64,000 nucleotides of DNA from Cyanobacteriota bacterium (GTDB lineage: Bacteria; Cyanobacteriota; Cyanobacteriia; PCC-6307; Cyanobiaceae), in contig JAPLIC010000035.1 in the NCBI GenBank assembly GCA_026389315.1, positions 1 through 64,000 on the forward strand, read 5' to 3'. This document shows positions 12,353 to 24,852 of this stretch, piece by piece. Every line of letters starts with the position of its first letter. Positions within the stretch are counted from its first letter, which is position 1. The notes below the pieces were generated by a model. That model had not been told where the DNA came from. It did no database searches and saw only the letters and a program-made list of their open reading frames with translations. A program made the translations under genes and the position numbers.

Positions 12353-13591
12353 ATGGACCAGGACCAGGCCCCTCCAGAGCTTGGGCATGCCGCCCGAGAT
12401 GCCGCCACGCCGGCCGTCAGCGCCTTCTACGACCGTTTCCCCTACCCCGGAGATCCCCTTCAGGACGGACCGCCACCGGGATACAACTGGCGTTGGTGTG
12501 TCGACAGTGTCGTAGCCGCCGTCAGGGGCGGCTTGCCGCCGCGCCTTGGGGGCCGTCCCAGGCCATGGCGCATCTTGGATGCCGGCTGCGGCACTGGGGT
12601 CAGCACGGATTACCTGTGCCACCTCAACCCAGGGGCCGATGTGGTGGCTGTGGATATCAGTTCCGGGGCCCTAGATGTGGCCAGAGAGCGGCTCAGGCGT
12701 TCTGGGGCGGCCGGCCAAGTGCGCTCCCTGGAGGTGAAGCAATGCAGCCTTTTGAACCTTGAGGAAACAGGAAGTTTCGACTACATCAATTCCGTGGGTG
12801 TTCTGCATCATCTTGATCGTCCAGAGCAGGGATTAAGGGCACTGGCTGAGCGGCTTGCACCGAAAGGGCTTTTGCATCTTTTTCTTTACGCCGATGGGGG
12901 GCGCTGGGAGATTCATAGGGTGCAGAAGGCTTTGACCCTTTTGCAGGCCGGCCCCTCAAGTGAGGGCTTGAGGCTGGGTCGGGCTTTGTTCCATGATCTA
13001 CCGCTCCATAATCGTCTGCGCCTTCACCATGAGAACCGTTGGGCCCTTGACACAGCGGCGGATTCAAATTTTGCAGATATGTATCTGCATCCCCAGGAAA
13101 CCAGCTATAACCTAATCAGTCTTTTTACCTTTGCGGAGCAATGTGGGCTGCAATTCTGTGGCTTCTCGAATCCTGCCCAGTGGGATCCGGCTCGCTTGCT
13201 GAAGGGGGAGCTCCTTGAGAGAGCCCAGGCCCTTTCAAGGCGTCAGCAATGGGAATTGGTGGAGTCCCTTGATCCCGACATCAGCCATTTTGAGTTTTTC
13301 CTGAGTAAAGAGCCCGTCAGAGCGAAAACATGGGGCAATGACGAAGAGTTGTTGGCCGCCGCTGGGGAACGCAACCGTTGCCTCTGGGGTTGGCCAGCCA
13401 CGGCGCTTTTGGGCCCGGATCTGGAGCCTTTGGACATCGAACCCGGGGACCTGGCTTTGCTCCAATCCCTGGAAGGGGCTCCAGAGGGAATGGCCCTGGC
13501 CGCTTTGCCTTTGGCCATGGATCAGCAGGAACGCCTGCTGCGGGCTCGGCGCTTGATCGCCCTGCGGCTGCTTCAACCACTGATCCCCTGA
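12353..13591 (+). CDS. Class I SAM-dependent methyltransferase
   Basis: PWRILDAGCGTGVSTDYLCHLNPGADVVAVDISSGALDVARERL; ORF opens at 12245, likely start ATG 12353. Confidence 0.85.
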   Translation: MDQDQAPPELGHAARDAATPAVSAFYDRFPYPGDPLQDGPPPGYNWRWCVDSVVAAVRGGLPPRLGGRPRPWRILDAGCGTGVSTDYLCHLNPGADVVAVDISSGALDVARERLRRSGAAGQVRSLEVKQCSLLNLEETGSFDYINSVGVLHHLDRPEQGLRALAERLAPKGLLHLFLYADGGRWEIHRVQKALTLLQAGPSSEGLRLGRALFHDLPLHNRLRLHHENRWALDTAADSNFADMYLHPQETSYNLISLFTFAEQCGLQFCGFSNPAQWDPARLLKGELLERAQALSRRQQWELVESLDPDISHFEFFLSKEPVRAKTWGNDEELLAAAGERNRCLWGWPATALLGPDLEPLDIEPGDLALLQSLEGAPEGMALAALPLAMDQQERLLRARRLIALRLLQPLIP

Positions 13592-13655
13592 GGCGGAAGA
13601 CCCCGCTGCCGTAAGCCTGCGTGATAAGTTCTGCTCGCCAATTCGCTTCATACGG

Positions 13656-14078
13656 TTGCCGGCCGCGATTGCCCCGTCTCCGAATCCAGAGGTGCCTTTA
13701 CCTCTTGCCAAGGAGCCCCTAGGGGTTAGTCCTGCCAATGGCATTGGGGATTTTCAGCGGCTCCAGCAGCGTCTGTTGCTGGCCACCACCATCGCGGCAG
13801 CTCTTGCCGTTCCGATGGTGGGCTTCGCTTTCGGATGGACTGTTGGCTTGAGCCTCCTGATCGGGGCCATTGCTGGTCTTGTCTATCTGTGGCTTCTGGC
13901 CCGAAGTGTGGCTCGACTGGGCCAAGCCAGCCGCTCCTTGAGCAAGGTGCAGTTGCTGGTTCCAGTTGTTCTTGTACTGGCCAGCGTCCGTCTGCCCCAA
14001 CTCCAGTTGTTTCCTGCCCTGGTGGGTTTTCTTCTTTATAAACCTGCCTTGCTTGTTCAGGCCGCCCTGGACCGTTAA
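13656..14078 (+). CDS. atpI: ATP synthase assembly/AtpI-like protein
   Basis: 140 aa, four hydrophobic segments, immediately upstream of atp[38 protein letters not shown]. Confidence 0.85.
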   Translation: MPAAIAPSPNPEVPLPLAKEPLGVSPANGIGDFQRLQQRLLLATTIAAALAVPMVGFAFGWTVGLSLLIGAIAGLVYLWLLARSVARLGQASRSLSKVQLLVPVVLVLASVRLPQLQLFPALVGFLLYKPALLVQAALDR

Positions 14079-14134
14079 TTCCTGCCCAAGACCCAGCACT
14101 TCCTTTCGGCCCTTTCTTTAGGACAGCGACTCCG

Positions 14135-15249
<1,115 letters not shown>

Positions 15250-15363
15250 GCTTGAGGTGGGGCCTGTTGTGCAGATGTTGATCCGCCCAACAGGCCGCCT
15301 TGCCCACGGCTTTGCAGCCTCCGTAGACCCAGCCACCATCCCGTTCGCCCGCTTCCCCGCTCC

Positions 15364-15834
15364 ATGACCAGTTGGCTACTGTTCGCCGCCGAGGCCGGTT
15401 CCCAGGAAGGAGGTCTGTTTGACCTCGACGCCACCCTGCCGCTGATGGCGTTGCAGGTGGTGCTCCTGACCTTCATCCTCAATGCCCTGTTTTTCCGTCC
15501 CGTCGGCAAAGCCGTTGAGGAACGCGAGGGATACGTCAACACCAGCCGTGCCGCCGCCAAGGAAAAGCTGGTTCAAGCGGAACGTTTGGAATCAGATCTC
15601 AAGGATCGCCTCAAGGAAGCCCGCCTGCAATCCCAGCAGGTGATTCTTGACGCCGAACAGGAGATGGAGCAACTGCATCGAGCGGCCCTTTCAGAAGCCA
15701 CCGCGGCGGCCAATGCTTCTCGCGAAAAAGCCCGTCGCGAAATTGATGCCGAACGCGAGAAGGCCCTGGGCCTACTGGGCACCGAAGCCAAAAGCCTGGG
15801 TCAGATGATTGTCGATCGCCTGCTGCCAGCCTGA
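15364..15834 (+). CDS. ATP synthase F0 subunit b'
   Basis: [43 protein letters not shown]; between subunits c and b. Confidence 0.93.
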   Translation: MTSWLLFAAEAGSQEGGLFDLDATLPLMALQVVLLTFILNALFFRPVGKAVEEREGYVNTSRAAAKEKLVQAERLESDLKDRLKEARLQSQQVILDAEQEMEQLHRAALSEATAAANASREKARREIDAEREKALGLLGTEAKSLGQMIVDRLLPA

Positions 15835-16361
15835 TGTCCACCCTCCCTGTTTTGTCCCTGTTGGCCAGTCACTCTGGCTTTAGTTTGAATCTCAATCTCT
15901 TTGAGACCAATATCATTAATCTGGCGGTGTTGATCGCTACTTTGGTGTGGTTTTTGAAGGGTTTTCTAGGCGGCATTCTTGAGCGTCGCCGCACCAGCAT
16001 TGTCGCCGATCTCAAGGAGGCTGAGGAGAGGCTTGCCAAGGCCACCACCGCCTTGAGCGAAGCCCAACAAGGCCTTACCCAGGCCCAGCAACGGGCTGAG
16101 AAGATCGTGGTGGATGGCACCGCTCGGGCCGCTGCCATTCGTCAGGAAAGCGAGCGTCGCAGCATCGATGAGATCGCTCGCATCAAGGAGGCGGCGACTT
16201 CTGATCTGGCCAATGAGGCCTCCAGGGTGAGTGCCCAGTTGCGGCGCGAAACGGCCCGCCAAGCCGTCGAGCAGGCCCTGGCAGGGTTGACCGGCAGGCT
16301 TGATGACAAGGCCCACGCCAGTCTCATTGACCAGTCCATCCAATCGCTGGGGAACTCCTGA
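15834..16361 (+). CDS. atpF: ATP synthase F0 subunit b
   Basis: NLFETNIINLAVLIATLVWFLKGFLGGILERRRTSIVADLKEAEERL; ATG overlaps the upstream stop codon. Confidence 0.94.
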   Translation: MSTLPVLSLLASHSGFSLNLNLFETNIINLAVLIATLVWFLKGFLGGILERRRTSIVADLKEAEERLAKATTALSEAQQGLTQAQQRAEKIVVDGTARAAAIRQESERRSIDEIARIKEAATSDLANEASRVSAQLRRETARQAVEQALAGLTGRLDDKAHASLIDQSIQSLGNS

Positions 16362-16362
16362 A

Positions 16363-18493
<2,131 letters not shown>

Positions 18494-18503
18494 GGATCCA
18501 GCC

Positions 18504-19448
18504 ATGGCGAACCTCAAGGACATCCGAGATCGGATCAGCTCCGTCAAGAACACACGCAAGATCACGGAAGCCATGCGCTTGGTGGCCGCCGCCAAGGTGC
18601 GGCGGGCCCAGGAGCAGGTGCTGCGCAGCCGGCCCTTTGCCGACCGTTTGGCAAGGATTCTCCAGAATCTGGAATCGCGCCTGGCCTTCGAAACCACCGA
18701 TTCGCCCTTGTTAGCCACTCGTGAGGTTCGCAAGATCACCCTGCTATCGGTGACGGGGGATCGGGGTCTCTGCGGGGGCTATAACTCCCAGGTGATCAAA
18801 AAAACTGAGCAGCGCTTTGCCGAGCTCAAGCGGCAGGGATTTGATGTGGATCTTGTGCTGCTCGGTCGTAAGGCCATTACCTATTTCACGAATCGTAGCT
18901 ACCCCATTCAAGCTACGTTTACAGGTCTGGAACAGGTTCCAACCGCCGCCGATGCCAATAAGGTGGCCTCTGAAGTCTTGGCCGATTTTCTCTCCGGTGA
19001 CAGTGACCGTGTGGAGATTGTCTACACCAAGTTCATCAACCTTGTTAGCTCCTCGCCCGTTTGTCAGACCCTGCTACCCCTGGATTCCCAGGACATTGCT
19101 GACCCTGATGACGAGCTGTTCCGACTGGTGACCAAGGATGGCAGGCTGACGGTCGAAACCGTGGATGTGGCGAACAGCCAGCCCGCCATCCCTTCTGATT
19201 TCGTCTTTGAACAGGGTCCTGAGAAGCTGCTTGATGCCTTGCTGCCTCTCTACCTGAACAATCAACTGCTGCGTGCCCTGCAAGAGGCCGCCGCCAGCGA
19301 ATTGGCCAACCGGATGACGGCCATGAATAACGCCAGTGACAACGCCAAGGCCCTGGCCAAGACGTTGACGTTGGATTACAACAAGGCTCGCCAGGCCGCG
19401 ATCACCCAGGAGATTCTTGAGGTGGTTGCTGGTTCAGGCTCCGTCTAA
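18504..19448 (+). CDS. ATP synthase F1 subunit gamma
   Basis: [36 protein letters not shown] ... [39 protein letters not shown]. Confidence 0.97.
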   Translation: MANLKDIRDRISSVKNTRKITEAMRLVAAAKVRRAQEQVLRSRPFADRLARILQNLESRLAFETTDSPLLATREVRKITLLSVTGDRGLCGGYNSQVIKKTEQRFAELKRQGFDVDLVLLGRKAITYFTNRSYPIQATFTGLEQVPTAADANKVASEVLADFLSGDSDRVEIVYTKFINLVSSSPVCQTLLPLDSQDIADPDDELFRLVTKDGRLTVETVDVANSQPAIPSDFVFEQGPEKLLDALLPLYLNNQLLRALQEAAASELANRMTAMNNASDNAKALAKTLTLDYNKARQAAITQEILEVVAGSGSV

Positions 19449-19474
19449 TTTTTGCCAGTCGATGGCTTAGCAAT

Positions 19475-19501
19475 GGCCGGCCCTATGGGCCGGCTTTTTT
19501 G
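19475..19501 (+). terminator. Rho-independent terminator after the ATP synthase operon
   Basis: GCCGGCCC-TAT-GGGCCGGC followed by TTTTTT. Confidence 0.85.
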
Positions 19502-19628
19502 TGGCTTGCCTTGCTACGCCATTGCGGTCCTTCATTGACCCCCCATCCCATTGCGCCCCCATTTGGTTCTGTGCCTTTAATGGCCCATTGAAATCTGCCC
19601 ATGGCAGAGCTTAGGGAGGGTTTTGGAT

Positions 19629-20429
19629 CTAACTGGAGGCCGAGGTGTAAAAGCGCAGGGCGAATTGCCAGAAGGCACGGCTGAGGGCCAGGCCAAGGCA
19701 GGCCACCATCAGGGACAGCAGCAGCCAGGGCAGGGTCAGGCGGCCCAGCATGGCTTCAGCGGGCACGGTGGTGAGAAAGGCCACCGGCAGCACCATGGTG
19801 AACAGCGTTCTGACGGCCGCTGGATAGGCGCTGATCGGATAACGGCCGGCGCTCAAGGCGGCGCGCAGAACCTCGATGGCATTCCAGGTTTTGACAAACC
19901 AAATGCTGGTCGTTGCCACCAGAAACCAAAGGCTGTATAAAAGCAGTCCGCTGGCCAACAGCATCAGCAGGGTCTGGCACAACAGCCAGGGAGTGGTTCT
20001 GATTCCGGCCTTTGCTGCGGCCCAGATCATCAGGCCCAGGCCGGTGGCGATTTCGGGCAGACCCATCAATGAAAGCCGGGTGGTGGAGAGCCAGAACTGG
20101 CTGTCAATCGGTTTCAGCAGCACAAAGTCCAGGGTCCCCTGTTGCACATGGCCCACAATCGTGCTCAGGTTTGGGCGCAGCCAGGTGCTGGTGATCCCTT
20201 CCAGCAGGGTGTAAACCCCCAGAACGACCAGGGCCTGGGGCCAGCTCCAACCCCCCAGCGCCCGCCCGCCGCCATAGAACAACGACAGCAGCAGCAGGCT
20301 GCCGATCAGGTTGGCGATGGCCGCAACCACCTCCAGCAACAGGTTGGCCTGGTATTCGAGCTGCATCGCCAGGGCCGTGCCCCAAAGGCGGCGCAGCGTC
20401 AAGAGGTAACGGCCAAGGGGGTTGCCCAT
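19629..20429 (-). CDS. ABC-2 type transporter permease (DUF990-like)
   Basis: MGNPLGRYLLTLRRLWGTALAMQLEYQANLLLEVV; multi-TM; start 20429 overlaps the upstream permease stop. Confidence 0.85.
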   Translation of the reverse strand: MGNPLGRYLLTLRRLWGTALAMQLEYQANLLLEVVAAIANLIGSLLLLSLFYGGGRALGGWSWPQALVVLGVYTLLEGITSTWLRPNLSTIVGHVQQGTLDFVLLKPIDSQFWLSTTRLSLMGLPEIATGLGLMIWAAAKAGIRTTPWLLCQTLLMLLASGLLLYSLWFLVATTSIWFVKTWNAIEVLRAALSAGRYPISAYPAAVRTLFTMVLPVAFLTTVPAEAMLGRLTLPWLLLSLMVACLGLALSRAFWQFALRFYTSASS

Positions 20430-21280
20430 CAGGCCCCCATCGCTCCGTAACGCTTGACCCCGGCCCGCCACAACAGCGTCACCAGTAGCAGCAGGCCAGC
20501 GATCCAGACCGCCAGGGCGGTGAAACCGGCGGCGATATTCATCTCCCCACCCGCGAGCAACTGGGCCGGGAAATGCACCAACAGGGGAAAGGGTGTCCAT
20601 TCGGCCAGCCGGCGCAGGGCCGGTGGGAAGGCCTCAAGGGGGGCCGCCATGCCGGAAAGGAACAGCATGGGGATGAAGATCAAGCGTTCCAGGGCGTTGA
20701 CCCGGTCGCTCCAGAAGCACAGGCAGGCCATGCTGCACTGGATCAGAAAGTTGAGTAGGAAGGCCAGGATCGTGGCCGCCAACGCCAGCAGGGCCCGTTG
20801 GGGTGTGGGCAACCAGAACGCCCAGGGAAGCACCAGGAAAAACAGCGCTGCAATCAAGGCGACAAAGGGCAACCGAATCGCCTGCTCGGCCACGTGGGAG
20901 GCCAGGTAGCGCCAGAAGGGATGCAGGGGCTGCAGCAGCATGGGAGAGAGCCGACCCTGGAGGGCGTCCTCCTCAAAGACCACCATGACCCAGGCGACGG
21001 TGAATTGGCGCACCACGAAGGCGGCCAGGAAATAGCGTGCCAGCTGGGTGGGGCCCATGCCCAGGGCGGCGCCGGCGGGGGATTCGATCCAGACCGCCAG
21101 CATGACGAAGGGCACCAGGCCGGCGAGGGCCCACAGCAGGACTTCGGCCCGAAATTCGAGCATCAGGGCGTACTGGCTGGCGAGCAGGGCCCGGGCGACC
21201 CGAAAGCCATGCTGAAGGGGGCGGAGGGGCCTGACCCGCGGGCTTCCATCGGCACGGCTTCCCTTGGCACTACTTCTCAC
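20429..21280 (-). CDS. ABC-2 type transporter permease (DUF990-like)
   Basis: Multi-TM ORF coupled between a permease and an ATPase; YALMLEFRAEVLLWALAGLVPFVMLAVW. Confidence 0.84.
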   Translation of the reverse strand: MRSSAKGSRADGSPRVRPLRPLQHGFRVARALLASQYALMLEFRAEVLLWALAGLVPFVMLAVWIESPAGAALGMGPTQLARYFLAAFVVRQFTVAWVMVVFEEDALQGRLSPMLLQPLHPFWRYLASHVAEQAIRLPFVALIAALFFLVLPWAFWLPTPQRALLALAATILAFLLNFLIQCSMACLCFWSDRVNALERLIFIPMLFLSGMAAPLEAFPPALRRLAEWTPFPLLVHFPAQLLAGGEMNIAAGFTALAVWIAGLLLLVTLLWRAGVKRYGAMGA

Positions 21281-22275
21281 GACAGGGTTCCTTGCACAAA
21301 TAAACGGCCGATCAGCTCCTCGATGGGGGGATCGCGCACCTCCAGGTCCCGCACCGGTAAATCGGCGAGCAGCTGTGATACGGCAGCGGTGAGGGCGTCA
21401 CGGCGGATCAGCAGGCGCACCACCATGCCCTCGCAGCTTTCGACTTCGCCATAGGCGCGCAGGGAATCAAGGGGCCAGGGTTCGGCCAGTTCGAGGCGCA
21501 CCTCCCGGCATGGGGCCAGCCGCTGGGTGAGGGCTTCGAGGCTGCCGTCGTGGAACAGGCGGCCCTCGTGGATCAACAGCACCCTGGGGCAAAGGGCGGT
21601 GATGTCGGCCATGTAATGGCTGGTGAGCAGCACGGTGGCGCCAAAGCGTTGGTTGTAATCCGCCAGGAAGGAGCGCACCCGGGCCTGGGCATTGACATCA
21701 AGGCCGAGGGTGGGTTCGTCGAGAAACAGCACCTCGGGGCGGTGCAACAGGGCCGCCAACAGTTCGGCCTTCATGCGTTGGCCCAGGGACAACTTGCGCA
21801 GGGGGCGCTTGAGTTCGTTCCCCATGTCCAGCATCTCGGCCAGGGCGTGGATGCGTCGGTGGCTTTCGGCATCGTCGATGCCGTACACGGCGGCGTTGAC
21901 CCGCAGGGAATCGAGGGCCGGCAGGTCCCAGAGCAGCTGCTGTTTCTGCCCCATCACCAGGGTGATGCGCCGCAAGAAATTGGCCTGGCGGCGGTGCGGG
22001 GTGTAGCCGGCCACCAACGCCTTGCCGGCGGAGGGATGGATCAGGCCGGTGAGCATCTTGAGGGTGGTGGTCTTGCCGGCGCCATTGGGGCCCAGGAATC
22101 CCACCATTTCACCGGGTTGGATCTGGAAGCTGACGTCACGCACCGCTGCGACATCGTTGTAGCGCCGTTGCACAAAATGGCGCAGGGTGCCGGCAAGGCC
22201 CGGGTCCTTGGCGGCGACGCGGTAGGTCTTGCTGAGCCCTTCGGCAAGGATGATCGGGCTGGTACTGGGGGCCAT
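21277..22275 (-). CDS. ABC transporter ATP-binding protein
   Basis: GPNGAGKTTTLKMLTGL Walker A; LSLGQRMKAELLAALLHRPEVLFLDEPTLGLDVNAQ. Confidence 0.95.
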   Translation of the reverse strand: MAPSTSPIILAEGLSKTYRVAAKDPGLAGTLRHFVQRRYNDVAAVRDVSFQIQPGEMVGFLGPNGAGKTTTLKMLTGLIHPSAGKALVAGYTPHRRQANFLRRITLVMGQKQQLLWDLPALDSLRVNAAVYGIDDAESHRRIHALAEMLDMGNELKRPLRKLSLGQRMKAELLAALLHRPEVLFLDEPTLGLDVNAQARVRSFLADYNQRFGATVLLTSHYMADITALCPRVLLIHEGRLFHDGSLEALTQRLAPCREVRLELAEPWPLDSLRAYGEVESCEGMVVRLLIRRDALTAAVSQLLADLPVRDLEVRDPPIEELIGRLFVQGTLS

Positions 22276-22356
22276 TGGGGGCAGGTTAGGCCGGACGGAT
22301 GGGGGTGGGGGCCCACCAAGGCAGGATCGGGGGCGCTGTTTGCTGGATCGTTGGCC

Positions 22357-23154
22357 ATGACGTCTGCTGCCGTGACCCTCCAGCCCTTGTTTCCGGTCGC
22401 CCTCGGCCAGGTGGCCCTACCCGCCGATCCGTTGGAAGCCGCCGTGTTGATGCGGGCCATGTTGGCCCTGCGGGGGGAGGCGGAGTCCAACCCCGATCCG
22501 CTCTGCGCCTGGACAGGGGACCTCAACGGTGTCGATCAATTGCAGCGCCACGCCGCCTTCGCGCCCCTGATCAGCCGTTTAACGGGCCATGTCTGGACCT
22601 ACCTGCAGGCGCTGGGGTTTGATTCGGCGGCGCTGGCGCTGCATCTGCAGCGCTGCTGGCCGGTGGTGGGTGAGACGGGCCAGGTGGTGGGACGGCACCA
22701 CCATCCCAATGCCCACCTGAGCGCTGTCTACTACCTCAATGGTGACGGCAGCGGCCGCAGCGGTTGTCTGCGCCTCTGGCCCCAGCGGCAGTCCAACGAG
22801 CTGGTGCCGGGCCTGGCGGTGGGCCACGGCGGGCCGATCCGCGCCGACCTTGCCGCTGCTAACGATGCCGCTGCTAACCATGCCGCTGCTAACCATGCCG
22901 GCGCCCAGCAGTGGAACGCCCCCTGGTTTGATGTGGCGCCCCGGGCCGGTTTGCTGGTGCTGTTTCCCGCTTGCATCGATCACGCCGTGCTGGAGAACAA
23001 CGACGACGACGATCGCCGCTTTTCGATCAGCATGGATTTTGTGATCACAGCGCCTGCGGAACCCTCGGCGGGGGGGCGGCCTGAATATCTGGCGCCCCAT
23101 CCGGGCGGCTGGCAGCAGGTGGCGGGTCCGGAGGGGGGATCTTTGGGGGGATGA
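22357..23154 (+). CDS. Putative 2OG-Fe(II) oxygenase family protein
   Basis: HHHPNAHLSAVYYLNGDGSGRSGCLRLWPQ ... PRAGLLVLFPACIDHAVLENNDDDDRRFSISMDFVI; ATG 22357 within the longer ORF from 21550. Confidence 0.75.
   Translation: MTSAAVTLQPLFPVALGQVALPADPLEAAVLMRAMLALRGEAESNPDPLCAWTGDLNGVDQLQRHAAFAPLISRLTGHVWTYLQALGFDSAALALHLQRCWPVVGETGQVVGRHHHPNAHLSAVYYLNGDGSGRSGCLRLWPQRQSNELVPGLAVGHGGPIRADLAAANDAAANHAAANHAGAQQWNAPWFDVAPRAGLLVLFPACIDHAVLENNDDDDRRFSISMDFVITAPAEPSAGGRPEYLAPHPGGWQQVAGPEGGSLGG
22855..22899 (+). repeat. 15-bp in-frame tandem repeat (3 units) in the 2OG oxygenase gene
   Basis: GCTGCTAACGATGCC / GCTGCTAACCATGCC / GCTGCTAACCATGCC, encoding AANDA/AANHA/AANHA. Confidence 0.9.
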
Positions 23155-23408
23155 GGGTGCTCAGCCGCGTTTGGAGTCACCGTCTGCGAGGGGTCCATCA
23201 CGGCGTCTGGGTTGGCTGCACATAGCTCGCTGAATTGGTCAGGTATGAGCCGCAGGCTGGTGGTGAGTGTTTGCGGCAGAGAAATGTTTCCAAATCTATA
23301 GCCATGTGCTCAATCTTGCAGTGGCTGGTGATAAAAGCCCTGCAGATCTCCTCTTTTCCTTGACAAGCGCTATGGACGAGGCCGGCACTGGAAACTGTGG
23401 CTAAGCTT

Positions 23409-23447
23409 GGGATGTTATGCGGATCCGTCCATCATGGTTGGCTGGAC
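23409..23447 (+). repeat. Degenerate attC-like element, copy 1
   Basis: GGGATGTTATGCGGATCCGTCCATCATGGTTGGCTGGAC; same length as copy 2 (23543-23581) and mostly identical. Confidence 0.45.
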
Positions 23448-23542
23448 CTGACCCAGTCTTGAGAATCCTTGCAGCGCAGTCTATCTCAGGTATTTAAGGA
23501 AGCCTGTTTCGTGGTGAAATACTGAAGAAACCATGGCCGGGC

Positions 23543-23581
23543 GGGGTGTTATACGCTCCGCCCATACTGCGTTAGGCGGAC
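23543..23581 (+). repeat. Degenerate attC-like element, copy 2 (right half with GTTAGGC core)
   Basis: GGGGTGTTATACGCTCCGCCCATACTGCGTTAGGCGGAC; contains GTTAGGC (fits attC R' GTTRRRY) and a long hairpin 23539-23563. Confidence 0.5.
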
Positions 23582-23603
23582 AGCCAAGAATGCTGCGGTG
23601 GTC

Positions 23604-23634
23604 TTGGGCGGATCCGCCCAAATTGCTGTTAGGG
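23604..23634 (+). repeat. attC-like element, copy 3 (palindrome plus GTTAGGG)
   Basis: Perfect 18-bp palindrome TTGGGCGGATCCGCCCAA (23604-23621) followed by ATTGCTGTTAGGG; parallels copy 2 (CCGCCCA-N-GTTAGG). Confidence 0.45.
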
Positions 23635-23671
23635 TTCACCCATCGTTCCCTAGCAAGGCAAGGTGATTTAA

Positions 23672-24466
23672 GTGGCGATGCTGGATGTGATGGCCTGGTG
23701 GATGTGGCTGATGCTGAGCTGGGCCTTCTTCTTGCTGATGCCCTGGCTGATCAATCACTCCTTCGCCAGGTTTTATCCTCAGACTCGAATCGATCCCGGT
23801 TGGCGGATAGTGGTCTTGCAGGAGGCAAGGAAAGGACGCTGGAAGTCTTTGATCGGTCTCCATCTGATCAATTCCGGGATTATCGGCCTGTGCATCGCAG
23901 CGGGCGGCTGGCTGCAGGCTGCGGGTGTAGGACAACTCCATGATGGACCGTTGGGATTGCGTGGCTGGTTGCTATTTGCTCCTCAAGTGCTGTTGGTACT
24001 GATAGTTTTTGACACCCAATTCTACTGGGTTCACCGCGCCGCCCATGCCTGGCCAGTGTTGTACCGAAGGCTTCATCGCGACCACCATGTAGATCGCTTC
24101 CCGGACACATGGAGCGCAATGAAGCAGCATCCCCTCGATCTGTTTCTCACCACGGCGATGCCGATGGCCTGGGTCGTGGTGCTGCCGATCCATGAGGCCG
24201 CTTGGCTGGCTGCGCTGCTGCTTGCCAATTACATCAATCTGGCGGGCCACAGCGGCTTCGAGGTCACGCGCTACCTACCGGGCCTGGTGACACCAAACGG
24301 ATTGGCATTACGGCACGATCCCAACCTGTCTGGCATCGCTCGTTGGGTCAACACAGTGATGCACCATGACATTCATCACCAGTTGGTTCACAGCAACTAC
24401 TCGCTGTACTTCACCCACTGGGACCAGTGGATGGGCACGCAGGCCACGGACCGGTCCTGCCCGTGA
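23672..24466 (+). CDS. Fatty acid hydroxylase / sterol desaturase family protein
   Basis: Histidine clusters HRAAH, HRDHH, HHDIHH; N-terminal TM segments. Confidence 0.88.
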   Translation: MAMLDVMAWWMWLMLSWAFFLLMPWLINHSFARFYPQTRIDPGWRIVVLQEARKGRWKSLIGLHLINSGIIGLCIAAGGWLQAAGVGQLHDGPLGLRGWLLFAPQVLLVLIVFDTQFYWVHRAAHAWPVLYRRLHRDHHVDRFPDTWSAMKQHPLDLFLTTAMPMAWVVVLPIHEAAWLAALLLANYINLAGHSGFEVTRYLPGLVTPNGLALRHDPNLSGIARWVNTVMHHDIHHQLVHSNYSLYFTHWDQWMGTQATDRSCP

Positions 24467-24479
24467 ATCTCTTTGCGAA

Positions 24480-24568
24480 GCCTAACATCAAGATTCAGCG
24501 GGCGGGTGCGAAAAAACCTGATGAATGCATTGATCTATTACAAGCCGCTGATCTTGAGCGTTAGCGGC
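24480..24568 (+). mobile_element. Candidate integron attC recombination site
   Basis: GCCTAAC (24480-24486) ... TCAAGATTCAGCGG (24488-24501) ... CCGCTGATCTTGA (24545-24557) GC GTTAG (24560-24564). The arms pair over 13 bp with one extrahelical T, then CTAAC/GTTAG: attC geometry (R''-L''-loop-L'-R'). Confidence 0.6.
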
Positions 24569-24627
24569 TCTCCCCAAGGCTGTATTGCAGTAGGATCAAC
24601 TTGAAGGCCTCTGGTTTCAGTTTCATG

Positions 24628-24852
24628 TCATCATCTCTTCACCAAATCGAAGAGCAGGCCCGCTCACTCTCAGCGGAAGATCGGGCAAAGCTTGCGGAAT
24701 GCATGCTGGAATCACTCCACACTTCCATAGAAGAAATAGAAGCGGCATGGTCAGAGGAAATAGCTTTGCGCATTGAATCATATGAGCAGGGAGATATTTC
24801 TGCGTATTCAGCAGAGCAAATATTTGCAGAAGCACGTCAGATCTTGCAGTGA
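24628..24852 (+). CDS. Addiction-module antitoxin-like protein (PF09720-type)
   Basis: MSSSLHQIEEQARSLSAEDRAKLAECMLESLHTSIEEIEAAWSEEIALRIESYEQGDISAYSAEQIFAEARQIL. Confidence 0.8.
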   Translation, partial: SSSLHQIEEQARSLSAEDRAKLAECMLESLHTSIEEIEAAWSEEIALRIESYEQGDISAYSAEQIFAEARQILQ

